Source of the DNA: CAYYMD01 sp964472875
Lineage (GTDB): Bacteria > Planctomycetota > Phycisphaerae > SM23-33
Assembly (NCBI GenBank): GCA_964472875.1
Contig: CAYYMD010000009.1
Span: 1 to 62,933 of the forward strand
Direction of reading: 5' to 3'
Length of the DNA stretch: 62,933 nt
Part shown: in pieces, positions 39,045 through 48,490 of the stretch
Layout: the number at the start of each line of letters is the position of its first letter
Numbering within the stretch: position 1 is the first letter of the stretch
Program-made: the position numbers and the translations under genes
The notes under the pieces: generated by a model
What the model was told of the DNA's origin: nothing
Databases searched by the model: none
Seen by the model: only the letters and a program-made list of their open reading frames with translations

Positions 39045-40201
39045 GTCTTAGCCGGCTCCGGGTTGGTTTTGTGCGCTGTGACCGAGACTATCATAGCCGT
39101 GGCCGCGGCGCAGGTTACAAGTGCGGTGCCGCCGGCGGAGATAAACGGCAACGACACGCCGGTCGGTGGTAGCACAACCTGGTCTACGGCGATGTGCAGC
39201 ACGGCCTGGAGAGCGATTACGAACCCAAGCGATGCCGCCATCACACGTCCGAACCTGTCCGAGGCCTCCGAGGCCGCCCTGCAAACCAGATACATCCATA
39301 ACAGGAACAGGCCCATCAACAGAACCGCGCCCATAAAGCCCCATTCCTCGCACATCATCGCAAAGATAAAGTCCGTAGTATCCTCGGGAAGAAAACCGTA
39401 TTTCTGAAGCCCCTGGCCCAGGCCCCTGCCGTAAAAGCCGCCGGACAAAATCGCTATCAGCGACTGCCTCGGCTGGTAAGAACCGGGATTGCTCTGAACC
39501 CACGGATTCAACATGGCGGTAATCCGCTCCCAGCGATGTGGCACCTCGTATACGAAAAAATAAAATCCCACACCGGCCGGTGGCGCGAGCGTCGCAAGGT
39601 AATACCACGGCACTCCCGCAAGGAACAATACAACCGCCGCCGACAGGCCGATTATCGCCGCCGTGCCGAAATCCTCGGTGACAATCAGTCCCAGGGCGAG
39701 TGCGATAACGGCCATGGCGGGGATGAATGTGCGGGTGAAACTGCGGATTTTATCGCTTCTTTGTCCCAGCCATGCCGCCAGGAAAATCAGGAGCGTAAAT
39801 TTAATAAGTTCCGACGGTTGAAATCCGAGAGTAAACGACCCCGAGAACAACGTTATCCATCTTCTGTTGCCCCCAACCGACCGGCCTATACCCGGCACAA
39901 ATACCAGAGCACCGCAGACCAGCGAGGCAACAAGCATCAACGTGGCAACCAGCGGCAACCGCCCCCTGCGGGTCAGCAGGTGATAATCCACCCGCCATAG
40001 CGTCATAAGAACCATAACCGCGATAGCGGCGAATATGGCGTGACGCACCTCCACCCTCTCGTACCATTGCCCGGAAGAACCAAGACCCGCCGCGGCACTG
40101 GTCACCAGCACCACGCCCAGGGCGATCATGGACAGCGTCGTCAGCATAAGCGCCTGGGCGAGATAATTTTTGCTCAACGGCGTCGGTCTAACATCTGACA
40201 T
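39041..40201 (-). CDS. ftsW: Lipid II glycosyltransferase FtsW (SEDS family)
   Basis: A 386-residue SEDS protein with about ten membrane segments, a glycosyltransferase that polymerises lipid II for division. Characteristic phrases are GGNRRWITLFSGSFTLGFQPSELIKF, IVTEDFGTAAI and, near the end, VVLPPTGVSLPFISAGGTAL. AGGAA precedes the ATG. MurG overlaps its stop by 4 bases. In most bacteria it works with FtsI, which is also in this cluster. Confidence 0.93.
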   Translation of the reverse strand: MSDVRPTPLSKNYLAQALMLTTLSMIALGVVLVTSAAAGLGSSGQWYERVEVRHAIFAAIAVMVLMTLWRVDYHLLTRRGRLPLVATLMLVASLVCGALVFVPGIGRSVGGNRRWITLFSGSFTLGFQPSELIKFTLLIFLAAWLGQRSDKIRSFTRTFIPAMAVIALALGLIVTEDFGTAAIIGLSAAVVLFLAGVPWYYLATLAPPAGVGFYFFVYEVPHRWERITAMLNPWVQSNPGSYQPRQSLIAILSGGFYGRGLGQGLQKYGFLPEDTTDFIFAMMCEEWGFMGAVLLMGLFLLWMYLVCRAASEASDRFGRVMAASLGFVIALQAVLHIAVDQVVLPPTGVSLPFISAGGTALVTCAAATAMIVSVTAHKTNPEPAKT

Positions 40202-40228
40202 TTTCGTTCCTGCGACAATTTCGGGGTA

Positions 40229-41344
40229 CTATCTCAGTTTCAGTGTCGCCAGCGCAAGAGCGGCGAAAATTATTCCCATCAGCCAGAACCTCACCACGAC
40301 CTTCGGTTCGGCCCACCCACCGAGATGAAAATGATGATGAAGCGGCGCGCACCGGAACAGCCGCTTTCCCTGCACGTTTTGCAAATATCCGCTATGTTTG
40401 GCCGCCGCCCGCCGGCTGAGTTTAAAGTAGCCGATTTGCAGCAGCACGCTGCCGGCCTCCATTACGAACACCCCGCCGGCGATAAGCAGCAGCAGTTCCT
40501 GCCTCGCCACCACCGCGATGTATCCTATAATTCCGCCCAGCGGCAGCGAACCTGTATCCCCCATAAACACCTGTGCCGGCGGAGAATTGTACCATAAAAA
40601 GCCGATGCATGAGCCCATTATGGCCGCACATATTATTGTCATCTCCGCCGCCTCTTTGCCGACCAGCGGCATACGGTAGGCCATGGCCAGGTCACTGACG
40701 CCGACCAGTCGGGACACAATCAGAAACACTCCCGCCACGATAGCCAGACACCCCGCCGCCAGGCCGTCCATCCCATCCGTTATATTTACCGCATTTGAGG
40801 CCCCGACCATTGTTAACACTGTTATCACCACGTGCATAACCGGCGGCAGATACACCGGGTCGAAGCCGAACGGAAAATAAAAACTTTTCGCCGTCTCAAC
40901 ATTGCGTGCGTAGGAGCGGATAAATATTGCCAGCAGCACCGCCAGACCTATCTGGAAAAGTATCTTCTCCCACGCCTTAAGTCCGTCCCTGCCGCCCTTT
41001 CCGGCCGAGTAACGCAGTTTAATCCAGTCGTCCACGGCGCCCAGCCCGCCAAGCCAAACCAGGGCCAGCAGGGCCATGCGGATGTACATGTTGTACGTGT
41101 CGGCGAACACAATCAGCGACACGAACAGTGCGGTGACCATAAGAACGCCGCCCATCGTAGGTGTGTTTGACTTGTAGCGAGTAAGCTGGTTCAGGTCGGC
41201 GTGGTCGAATTCCGGACGGTCGCCGAGTTTCATGCGCACGAGGAACTTGATAGTCCTCGGCGCCAGTGTAACCACCAGAAGGAAACTCAAAACAGCCGCT
41301 CCGGCCATTCTGAGCAGCGAACCTGTGTAGAACCAGTAAATCAA
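40229..41344 (-). CDS. mraY: Phospho-N-acetylmuramoyl-pentapeptide transferase
   Basis: A 371-residue membrane enzyme that makes lipid I. Motifs are NTPTMGGVLMV, DDWIKLRY, NAVNITDGMDGLAAG, FLWYNSPPAQVFMGDTGSLPLGG and the C-terminal HHHFHLGGWAEPKVVVRFW. The N-terminus IYWFYTG is typical, so the TTG at 41344 is used, giving a TTGA overlap with the murF stop. It precedes ftsW with a 27-base gap. Confidence 0.94.
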   Translation of the reverse strand: MIYWFYTGSLLRMAGAAVLSFLLVVTLAPRTIKFLVRMKLGDRPEFDHADLNQLTRYKSNTPTMGGVLMVTALFVSLIVFADTYNMYIRMALLALVWLGGLGAVDDWIKLRYSAGKGGRDGLKAWEKILFQIGLAVLLAIFIRSYARNVETAKSFYFPFGFDPVYLPPVMHVVITVLTMVGASNAVNITDGMDGLAAGCLAIVAGVFLIVSRLVGVSDLAMAYRMPLVGKEAAEMTIICAAIMGSCIGFLWYNSPPAQVFMGDTGSLPLGGIIGYIAVVARQELLLLIAGGVFVMEAGSVLLQIGYFKLSRRAAAKHSGYLQNVQGKRLFRCAPLHHHFHLGGWAEPKVVVRFWLMGIIFAALALATLKLR

Positions 41345-42804
41345 CCGCTTTTCCTTTTTGATTTTTTGCGAGCGGCAGTTTTCTTTTTCGAAGCCGAGCG
41401 AGGCGCCTGGCCCCGCGATTTTGTGAGCGCATTAACAATGCGCTCCATCCGCATGCCGCGGGAGCCCTTTATTAGCACCACGTCGCCTTTTTGAAGAAGG
41501 TCTTCGGCGTTTCGCGCGGCCGCGCCTACCGATGAGAATATCTCAACATCAATACCCGCCTCGGCAGCGCCTCTGGCAATATATCGACCCAGACGCCCCA
41601 CACCGATGACAAAATCGACGTTCATACCGGCCAGCTTCCTGCCCGCAACCAGGTGTAATTGCTTCGCATCCGGTCCGAGTTCGAGCATATCACCCAGCAC
41701 GGCCACCCGCCGATGCGCATCGCTGCAACCAAGAACCTCCACGGCCGCCTTCACCGAAGCCGGGTTGGCATTATACGCGTCGTTAATAATAACTATATCG
41801 CCTGTTTCAACACGTTCGAGGCGCATAGGTGGCGGCGAGAAATCTTCAAGCACCTTTGCTGCGTCTTTGCGCCTGTAGCCCAGCCGCTGGGCAACCGCTA
41901 TGGCGGCCATCGCGTTAAGGGCATTATGTCGGCCCGACACGGGCAATCGCACCCACAAACTGTCGTTCATCTGGAAACACTGCCCGTCGCCTTCCTGGCG
42001 ATAATCGGTCAGTCGCAATTCGGCCCCGGCGGAAAGCCCGTATCGGATGACTTTGCACTGATATGCTGACATCGCATTATCAAGCGACGGGTAATCCGCA
42101 CCGATCACCGCCAGTCCGTTCTCGCCAAGGCAACCGAGCATGGACGCCTTCTCTACCGCAACCTGTTCGACGCTGCCCAGTCCCTCAAGGTGCGACTGGG
42201 AAACATTAGTGATGACGGCCACGTCGGGTCGGACCATCCTGCTCAAATTGGCTATTTCGCCCGGAGCGTTGGAGCCAACCTCGCAAATAACGTAATCGTC
42301 GCCCGCCTCCACACCCAGCAACGTCAGCGGCACGCCTATGGCGTTGTTATAACTCTTGGGACTGCACATGCCCTTCATAAGCTCACCGTGCCCGCCGGGC
42401 ATACGCGAGAGTATGTGATGAATCATCCGCTTGACGGTTGTCTTTCCGTTTGAGCCGGTAACGGCTATTACCACCGATGGGATCATTTCGCGATACGCCT
42501 GAGCCAGACCGGCCAGGGCCTCGACAGTGTCGTCGACCCCTATCACGCCCGCCCCGAACAATTGCGACACTTCCGGGGGAGGTTCACCGTCGCGGCGAAC
42601 CAGCGCCGCGACGCAACCAGCGTTGGCTGCCTTGGTAAGATAATTGTGGCCGTCGTATTTTTCCCCGCGAAGCGCAACGAACAACTGGCCGGGCCCGGCT
42701 GCGCGCGAATCTGTGGTCACACCACTGACCGCGATGTCCCGGCCCCTGGCGAGCCACCGGCCGTGAACGACTCGTCGAATCTCCTCCAGCTGCATCGGTT
42801 TCAT
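41341..42804 (-). CDS. murF: UDP-MurNAc-tripeptide--D-Ala-D-Ala ligase
   Basis: A 487-residue Mur ligase that adds D-Ala-D-Ala. It has SRAAGPGQLFVALRGEKYDGHNYL, ATP-binding AVTGSNGKTTVKRMI, AYNANPASVKAAVEVL and GSRGMRMERIV, as in other MurF proteins. The C-terminal tail is basic (KKKTAARKKSKRKSG), which is unusual and could bind nucleic acid or membrane. It overlaps murE and mraY by 4 bases each. Confidence 0.93.
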   Translation of the reverse strand: MKPMQLEEIRRVVHGRWLARGRDIAVSGVTTDSRAAGPGQLFVALRGEKYDGHNYLTKAANAGCVAALVRRDGEPPPEVSQLFGAGVIGVDDTVEALAGLAQAYREMIPSVVIAVTGSNGKTTVKRMIHHILSRMPGGHGELMKGMCSPKSYNNAIGVPLTLLGVEAGDDYVICEVGSNAPGEIANLSRMVRPDVAVITNVSQSHLEGLGSVEQVAVEKASMLGCLGENGLAVIGADYPSLDNAMSAYQCKVIRYGLSAGAELRLTDYRQEGDGQCFQMNDSLWVRLPVSGRHNALNAMAAIAVAQRLGYRRKDAAKVLEDFSPPPMRLERVETGDIVIINDAYNANPASVKAAVEVLGCSDAHRRVAVLGDMLELGPDAKQLHLVAGRKLAGMNVDFVIGVGRLGRYIARGAAEAGIDVEIFSSVGAAARNAEDLLQKGDVVLIKGSRGMRMERIVNALTKSRGQAPRSASKKKTAARKKSKRKSG

Positions 42805-44300
42805 TTGCGCCCTTCCCTGTGGTTTTTGCGTTCTGAATGTTCTCGTGCGGCCATTGCGCTGCGGGCCACCTGCACATCGTCAAACGGTATTTTCTCGGTT
42901 CCGACTACCTGGTAAGTTTCATGACCTTTACCTGCTATCAAAACGACATCCCCCCGTTTCGCCTGTTCAACCGCCTGCTGAATCGCCTGCCGTCGGTCCG
43001 GACATATTTCCGTCCTCTGCCTACCGTCCTCGCTGAGGCCGGCCACTATCTGCTCGATAATTTCATCCGGCTTTTCCGTCCGGGGATTATCCGACGTAAT
43101 GACTATCCTGTCGGCTAAATCCTCGGCGACACGCGCCATGCGGGGCCTTTTTGTGCGGTCGCGGTCGCCGCCGCAGCCGAACACTACTATAAGTCTGCCC
43201 CTGGCAAGTGGCTGGAGCGAACCCAGCACGTTCTGAAGTGCATCGTCCGTGTGCGCGTAATCGACGAATACGCTGTACGGCGCCTCCGGGTCAACCGGTT
43301 CCAACCGCCCCGGCACGCGGGAGACCTTTCTTAATCCTGCCGCCACGGTTTGCCGGTCGATTCCAAGCGACAGGCACGTCGCTGCCGCCGCAAGACAATT
43401 ATAAATATTGTGCCGCCCGATAAGCGGCGTTGCAACCTCCTCGCTGTGGTCGTGATGCATCAGGTAAAACCGACTGCCAGAAGAATCAATTTGTTCGATT
43501 TTGGCCCACACGTCTGCGGCGGAATTCAGCCCGTACCAGACAATTTCACCGGCGGCCGCTTCCGCGATACTCTCTGCGTAAGGGTCATCCCTGTTAATTA
43601 CCGCCACACCGCCCTCACGCAGCGAATCTCCGCCAAACAGGCGCCGTTTGGCCGAAGCATAATGGTCCATAGTGTTGTGATAATCGAGGTGGTCGCCCGA
43701 GAGATTGGTGAACACACCGGCATCGAACCTGACACCGGATGTGCGGTGCTGGTCCAGCGCATGCGAAGATACTTCCATAACCAGATGCGTCATGCCGGCC
43801 GAAACCATTTCCTCTGTCATCCCCGCCAGGGAGACCGCATCCGGGGTGGTCACACCGGCCGGCGCTTCGCGAACGCCGGTGCGGTAAGTGATAGTGCCCA
43901 GAATAGCCGGACAGTAGCCGGCCTCGGTGAGCACTGAATGAACAAGGTGTGCCACAGTAGTCTTGCCGTTGGTGCCGGTGACGCCGATGCAGGTTAATTT
44001 ATCGGCGGGCCGGCCAAGTATCGCCTGGGCAAGCAAACCGACCGAGATGTGCGAATTTTTCACCTGCCCCACTGCAACGCCATCCGGTACGGCAGAAGCG
44101 TCTTCGCATACAATCGCCGACGCCCCCGCCTCGGCGGCTTCCGCGATATATCGATGCCCGTCCAGGGTAGCACCCCGCACGGCCACAAAACAACTACCCG
44201 GGCGGCACTGACGGGAATCGCAAACAACCGCATTTACCTCCGCCTCGCCTCGCCTACGGGCATCCACCCCTGCTTCGCTCAACAATTCTGAAAACAGCAT
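42801..44300 (-). CDS. murE: UDP-MurNAc-L-Ala-D-Glu--meso-diaminopimelate ligase
   Basis: A 499-residue Mur ligase. It has CVGVTGTNGKTTVAHLVHSVL-like ATP binding (IGVTGTNGKTT), LVMEVSSHALDQHRTSGV, and the C-terminal TSDNPRTEKP. The DNPR motif is the accepted marker of meso-diaminopimelate specificity, as opposed to lysine. No ribosome-binding site is clear before the ATG. A 64-base gap separates it from the ftsI stop. Confidence 0.94.
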   Translation of the reverse strand: MLFSELLSEAGVDARRRGEAEVNAVVCDSRQCRPGSCFVAVRGATLDGHRYIAEAAEAGASAIVCEDASAVPDGVAVGQVKNSHISVGLLAQAILGRPADKLTCIGVTGTNGKTTVAHLVHSVLTEAGYCPAILGTITYRTGVREAPAGVTTPDAVSLAGMTEEMVSAGMTHLVMEVSSHALDQHRTSGVRFDAGVFTNLSGDHLDYHNTMDHYASAKRRLFGGDSLREGGVAVINRDDPYAESIAEAAAGEIVWYGLNSAADVWAKIEQIDSSGSRFYLMHHDHSEEVATPLIGRHNIYNCLAAAATCLSLGIDRQTVAAGLRKVSRVPGRLEPVDPEAPYSVFVDYAHTDDALQNVLGSLQPLARGRLIVVFGCGGDRDRTKRPRMARVAEDLADRIVITSDNPRTEKPDEIIEQIVAGLSEDGRQRTEICPDRRQAIQQAVEQAKRGDVVLIAGKGHETYQVVGTEKIPFDDVQVARSAMAAREHSERKNHREGRK

Positions 44301-44364
44301 AGGAATATAATAATAAAATTCTCATTTAATTGCATGCGCGGCAGCGGCGTACATGCATTATTTG

Positions 44365-46098
44365 TCATCGCCCGACGAGAACTTCCGGCGAATCGCCCGG
44401 TACGCCCAGGTAAAGCAATGAATTTTCAAGCACCCTTTTGACGTACGGCGCCGCCACCGTGCCGCCGTAATAGCCCTTCGACCTGTCAGGCCAGTATATC
44501 GATATCAGGCATACAAGTCGCGGTTTGTCCAGAGGCGCCCCACCAACAAATGAGCCCGTATATGCGCCGTCCACGTACCCGCCCCGTCCGGCTATCTGGC
44601 CGGTCCCGGTTTTTCCAAAGGCCTTCCACCGCGACAGACGACATTTTCTGCCTGTGCCGCGTTCGATCACCTGGTGCATTACCTCCAGCGTTCGGGCGGC
44701 CGTTTGCGGCTTTAGAACCCGCCTGACTACTTCCCGCCTGCTGCGGTATACCACTGAGCCGTCGGAATCTATTACATGGTCTATAAGGCGGGGACGAAGC
44801 AGCAATCCGCCGTTTGCGACCGCGCCGAATGCCATACCAAGCTGCAACGCAGTCACCGATATTTCCTGGCCGAACGGAACGCGACGGGTGCTGTAACCGT
44901 CCCACTTGTTCAACGGCCGCACTATACCTGGGCTCTCGCCCGGCAAAACCGTCCCTGTTCCGCTGCCGAAGCCGAAGCGTTCGGCCGTGGCGAACAGACG
45001 CCTGTTTCCCATTCGTTCACCGACCTTGGCCATACCGATATTGCTGGAATGCACCACTACATCCGTAAGCGAAAGATGCCCGTAACTGGTGCCGTGGTCG
45101 GAAATCCTCCCGCCTCGCCTGGCATGATAAACGCCATTTTCGCAGAAAATCCGGGTATCGTAAGTCATCAGGCCTGCATCAACGGCGGCGGCGGCGAATA
45201 TCGGCTTGATGGCGCTGCCGGGTTCGTACGGCATGTTTATGGCGCGATTGGTGCGATTTTCGCTTTCGCTGCGGTAGTAAACATTCGGGTCAAAAGAAGG
45301 AGCCGAGCACATCGCCAGAATTTTACCGCTCTGCGGTTCGACCACTACGCCGGTGCCCCACCTGGCATCGAACTTCTCTACAGACTCGCTGACGGCCCGT
45401 TGCAGGTGCTCCTGGATAATAAGGTCTATCGTGAGGAAAACATGGCCACCGTCGTTGGCTTGCTCGCAACTATTCAGAACCGGACATATGGGCCTGCGGC
45501 GGGCGTCGGTTATCACCACCCGCCTGCCGTCTTCGGCGGACAGATACTCATCCGCGGCCAGCTCCAGGCCGCCGCCCGGGACGCCGTCAATTCGCCTGAA
45601 GCCCACGACTGTTCCGCCCAGCGGGCCGTTCGGGTATTGCCGTCGCCACTGGTAACATATACCAACGGAGCGCAACCCAAGCGACCGTACTGCGCTGGCT
45701 TCGGCGTCGGAAATGTTTTTCTTTATCCATACGAATCTTGACTCGCCGCGGGCAACCAGTTTGTTTTGAACGTCGATTACACTCAGGCCAAGTGCCCGTG
45801 AGAGGCCATCTGCTACTTTGGGAATCTCGCCTTCGGGTATGATGTACGGGTCTGCGAAACAGCCCGGCGCGTGCCTGCTTCCGGCCAGCAGGGCGTACCT
45901 GCCGCCCACGGAGGCGAAAATATTTCCGGGCCTAGCCGGAATAGGTATAGTCCTCCGCTGTTGTTTCAGTGCGAGTTTGTCCGCGGCCTGGCTGCGGCGA
46001 AGCATCAGCCAGAGATTGGCCCCCAGCCCCACTACAGCGCACATTAACAGGCCGAATATTAATTTGACCCGCAATGTGCCGCTGTTGTCATTGTTCAT
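44365..46098 (-). CDS. ftsI: Division penicillin-binding protein (transpeptidase)
   Basis: A 577-residue class B PBP. One membrane segment at about residues 11-31 follows a short tail; then come the PBP-dimer domain and the transpeptidase. The catalytic set is complete: Ser295-Ala-Ile-Lys298 in GSAIKP, SSN at 351-353, KTG at 496-498. No PASTA domain follows. It is coupled to the FtsL-like gene by an 11-base overlap and cross-links septal peptidoglycan with FtsW. Confidence 0.92.
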   Translation of the reverse strand: MNNDNSGTLRVKLIFGLLMCAVVGLGANLWLMLRRSQAADKLALKQQRRTIPIPARPGNIFASVGGRYALLAGSRHAPGCFADPYIIPEGEIPKVADGLSRALGLSVIDVQNKLVARGESRFVWIKKNISDAEASAVRSLGLRSVGICYQWRRQYPNGPLGGTVVGFRRIDGVPGGGLELAADEYLSAEDGRRVVITDARRRPICPVLNSCEQANDGGHVFLTIDLIIQEHLQRAVSESVEKFDARWGTGVVVEPQSGKILAMCSAPSFDPNVYYRSESENRTNRAINMPYEPGSAIKPIFAAAAVDAGLMTYDTRIFCENGVYHARRGGRISDHGTSYGHLSLTDVVVHSSNIGMAKVGERMGNRRLFATAERFGFGSGTGTVLPGESPGIVRPLNKWDGYSTRRVPFGQEISVTALQLGMAFGAVANGGLLLRPRLIDHVIDSDGSVVYRSRREVVRRVLKPQTAARTLEVMHQVIERGTGRKCRLSRWKAFGKTGTGQIAGRGGYVDGAYTGSFVGGAPLDKPRLVCLISIYWPDRSKGYYGGTVAAPYVKRVLENSLLYLGVPGDSPEVLVGR

Positions 46099-46393
46099 TT
46101 CTATCTCTGCTCAGCAGATAAGGATTACTTCGACCGTTCTCCCCAGCGCCGTCCCGTCCGCTCGGGATGGCGCTTCCTGCATCAATCGCGCTAAACTGCG
46201 TGCGTTGTTTGACTCTCAATGGAGCAGTCAACTCACCAAGCCGAATCTGCTGGTCCCACAGTCGGCGACGGAGTTCCGTTCGGCGCAGACGCATGCGCTG
46301 CGTCTCGTGCCTGGCCGACAGCGCCGACGCCCGGCACCATACAAGCAGCGCCGCCGCCGCTGCAAAGGATAGTATTACGAAACCGGTACGCAC
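46088..46393 (-). CDS. ftsL: FtsL-like small division protein
   Basis: A 101-residue protein with an N-terminal membrane segment (residues 4-20) and a following amphipathic, Arg/Gln/Leu-rich helical stretch (RMRLRRTELRRRLWDQQI). This plan and its place between rsmH and ftsI fit FtsL, a bitopic coiled-coil partner of FtsQ and FtsB. Sequence alone would not identify it. The GTG start has GGAG 8 bases upstream. Its end overlaps ftsI by 11 bases. Confidence 0.6.
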   Translation of the reverse strand: MRTGFVILSFAAAAALLVWCRASALSARHETQRMRLRRTELRRRLWDQQIRLGELTAPLRVKQRTQFSAIDAGSAIPSGRDGAGENGRSNPYLLSRDRNEQ

Positions 46394-46414
46394 TTAAAAC
46401 TCCATTCGTCGGCG

Positions 46415-47233
46415 TCAGCCCGACTGGGACGGTATAACTATGCGAACGCCCACCGGCAGATCATTGGGGTTTTTAAGTTTGTCGCGGTTGGCGTTATAAA
46501 TCTTCATTACGGCCTCTTTGCTGCCGTCATTAAGATATCTGCGGGCGATGCCGGTGAGATTATCGCCGTGGCGAATCACGTATATCCGGCCGGAGTCGCT
46601 TCGGCCACGGGGGTTGGAAAAATGACGCCTTAACTCGTTCACGTCCATCTGGCGATAGTCGCCCGTGGTTCGGTTCTGCGAGGCCGTAGCGCCGCCCTGC
46701 GGCCGGGGGTTCTGCGAGCCCGGCAGCGGAGGGATAACCAGTTCCTGGCCTTCAACAACAAGAGATTCGCTGCTGAGCACATTGCGGTTGGCCTTGTAAA
46801 TACGCTTGTATTCGTCCTTATGTCCCGGGCCGTACACCTTCTTTGCTATCTTGATAAGATTGTCATTCGGCTGAACCGTGTATGTTTTGGCAGGCCTGCG
46901 CCGGGCCTGTTCGGCGGCGGGGCGCCGCTCAGATTGATGCGCGGCCTGAGCATCCCGTCCGGAGTCGGTCTCGACTTGTACGACTGCGGCCGGTTCTCCA
47001 TCCTCGCCGCCATCGTCTTCGACGGTGGCCGATAGACGCTCTATCCTTTGGGGCCGGGGGGCGGGTATCTCCTCCACCACCGGCGCCCAAACGTATTCAT
47101 TGATGTCTTCGTTGCCCATGGGGTCGTCAATCGGCGGCGCCGACGGCCTGCCGGTCAGTTCGCTCATCAGCACGCCAAACAGTATTATGAAGCCCAATCC
47201 AACCAGTAGTCCTATTCGTGCCTGTCTGGTCAT
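46415..47233 (-). CDS. Membrane-anchored double-LysM protein in the dcw cluster
   Basis: A 272-residue protein with an N-terminal membrane segment (residues 7-24), a proline-rich linker of about 90 residues, and two LysM domains: YTVQPNDNLIKIAKKVYG...GQELVIPP at about residues 118-168, and YVIRHGDNLTGIARRYL...GVRIVIPS at about 218-270. LysM binds peptidoglycan GlcNAc. It overlaps the rsmH stop by 4 bases (ATGA), placing it in the same transcript. LysM proteins are not a standard member of this cluster; a septal PG-binding role is plausible. Confidence 0.85.
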   Translation of the reverse strand: MTRQARIGLLVGLGFIILFGVLMSELTGRPSAPPIDDPMGNEDINEYVWAPVVEEIPAPRPQRIERLSATVEDDGGEDGEPAAVVQVETDSGRDAQAAHQSERRPAAEQARRRPAKTYTVQPNDNLIKIAKKVYGPGHKDEYKRIYKANRNVLSSESLVVEGQELVIPPLPGSQNPRPQGGATASQNRTTGDYRQMDVNELRRHFSNPRGRSDSGRIYVIRHGDNLTGIARRYLNDGSKEAVMKIYNANRDKLKNPNDLPVGVRIVIPSQSG

Positions 47234-48174
47234 TTCTGTTTCTCCCCATCCGAAGGGTTATCTGAAAGTTTTTCTATCGCCCGAAGTTTCGCCGAGCGGC
47301 TGCGCCTGTTTTCGTTGCGCTCGCGCTCGGTCGGTACGATCGGTTTTTTCGTTATGTGTCTGGCCAATCCAGATTTCACCATGGCTGCGAAAGCCCTTTT
47401 GACCCTGCGGTCCTCCAGCGAATGAAAGCTTATCATGGCCGCCCTGCCGCCGGGGGCAAGGATGCGTGGCAACAGCGAAAGCAATCCATCGAGGTTCTCC
47501 ATCTCGCCGTTGACGGCTATTCGCAATGCCAGGAAAGTTCTCGTAGCGGGGTGCACTCCGCGGCGGGTCTTCCGCGCCGGCCTCGGGATGGCGCCGGTAA
47601 TTGTTTCGGCGAGTTCGCCGGTTCGCTTGATACGCTTTTTTTCTCTGGCGGCCACTATCGCACGCGCAATGCGACGGCTGTAACGCTCCTGTCCGTATTC
47701 ATAAATGAGGTCGGCGAGTTTGTCTTGCGGCAACGTGTTAACCAGTTGCTCGGCGGTTTGCCGCTGCCTCTGCGGCGAACTCGACAATCGCATGTCCAGC
47801 GGTCCGTCTTTGCTGAAACTCAACCCTCTGTCCGGGTCGTCGAGTTGCACTGAAGAAATCCCCAAATCGGCCAGCAGGGCATCGGTGTGTTCCTGTCCGA
47901 CGCGAGCCAAAACAGTGTCTGCATGGGCGAAGTTTGCTTCGAAAAGACGCACCCTGTCGCCGAACCGCTCCAGTCGCCGGCGGGCAAGTTGCAGATTTTC
48001 GGAATCCCAGTCTATGCCGACCAGTTGAGCCCGGCCGCCGGCGGCTTCGAGTATCGCTTCGGCATGTCCGCCGGAACCGACGGTGCAATCAAGGAATACT
48101 TCCCTCCCCGAAGGTGTGAGCACCTTCAAAACTTCAGTCAATAAGACAGGCCTGTGAGCCCGCAGACATACCAT
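47230..48174 (-). CDS. rsmH: 16S rRNA (cytosine-N4)-methyltransferase RsmH
   Basis: A 314-residue SAM enzyme that methylates C1402 of 16S rRNA. The N-terminus HRPVLLTEVLKVL...FLDCTVGSGGHAEAIL and GIDWDSENLQLA, then LLADLGISSVQLDDPDRGLSFSKDGPLDMR, are diagnostic. The LysM gene overlaps its stop. It usually follows mraZ; here the small 77-residue gene lies between. Confidence 0.94.
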   Translation of the reverse strand: MVCLRAHRPVLLTEVLKVLTPSGREVFLDCTVGSGGHAEAILEAAGGRAQLVGIDWDSENLQLARRRLERFGDRVRLFEANFAHADTVLARVGQEHTDALLADLGISSVQLDDPDRGLSFSKDGPLDMRLSSSPQRQRQTAEQLVNTLPQDKLADLIYEYGQERYSRRIARAIVAAREKKRIKRTGELAETITGAIPRPARKTRRGVHPATRTFLALRIAVNGEMENLDGLLSLLPRILAPGGRAAMISFHSLEDRRVKRAFAAMVKSGLARHITKKPIVPTERERNENRRSRSAKLRAIEKLSDNPSDGEKQK

Positions 48175-48194
48175 TGCTCTGCCCTGCTATTGTA

Positions 48195-48428
48195 CTAACC
48201 GGCCGTCTTGATACAAAGCGCATCTTGCGCCTGGCGCGAAAAATTTATCTGGCCGTAATCGCCGCCTCTGGCCCGCAGTTTCTCCAGTCGCCGCTGAAGG
48301 TCCGACAGGTACGAACGCGATGCCTCGTCGAGCTGCTCCGGATGCTCGAGTTGCCTGCGCAATTGCGACAAACCTTGGGATTCTACAGCATTTTGTCCCC
48401 CGGTCCGACTTGTCTGCGATAATAACAT
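48195..48428 (-). CDS. Small hypothetical protein between mraZ and rsmH
   Basis: A 77-residue Gln/Leu/Arg-rich protein with heptad-like leucines (LSQLRRQLEHPEQLDEASRSYL), a probable coiled coil. No family is recognised. AAGGAG precedes the ATG by 9 bases, and the position, 62 bases after mraZ and 20 before rsmH, supports a real gene in the cluster. Confidence 0.6.
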   Translation of the reverse strand: MLLSQTSRTGGQNAVESQGLSQLRRQLEHPEQLDEASRSYLSDLQRRLEKLRARGGDYGQINFSRQAQDALCIKTAG

Positions 48429-48490
48429 AATAAATACTCCTTAATTTATGGGCGATCGGCAGGTTCCAGCCCGCCCTGCCGACGCCCAGG

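Noticed and set aside
44776..45741. Plus-strand ORF opposite ftsI
   Set aside because: Shadow of the transpeptidase gene, no recognisable domain.
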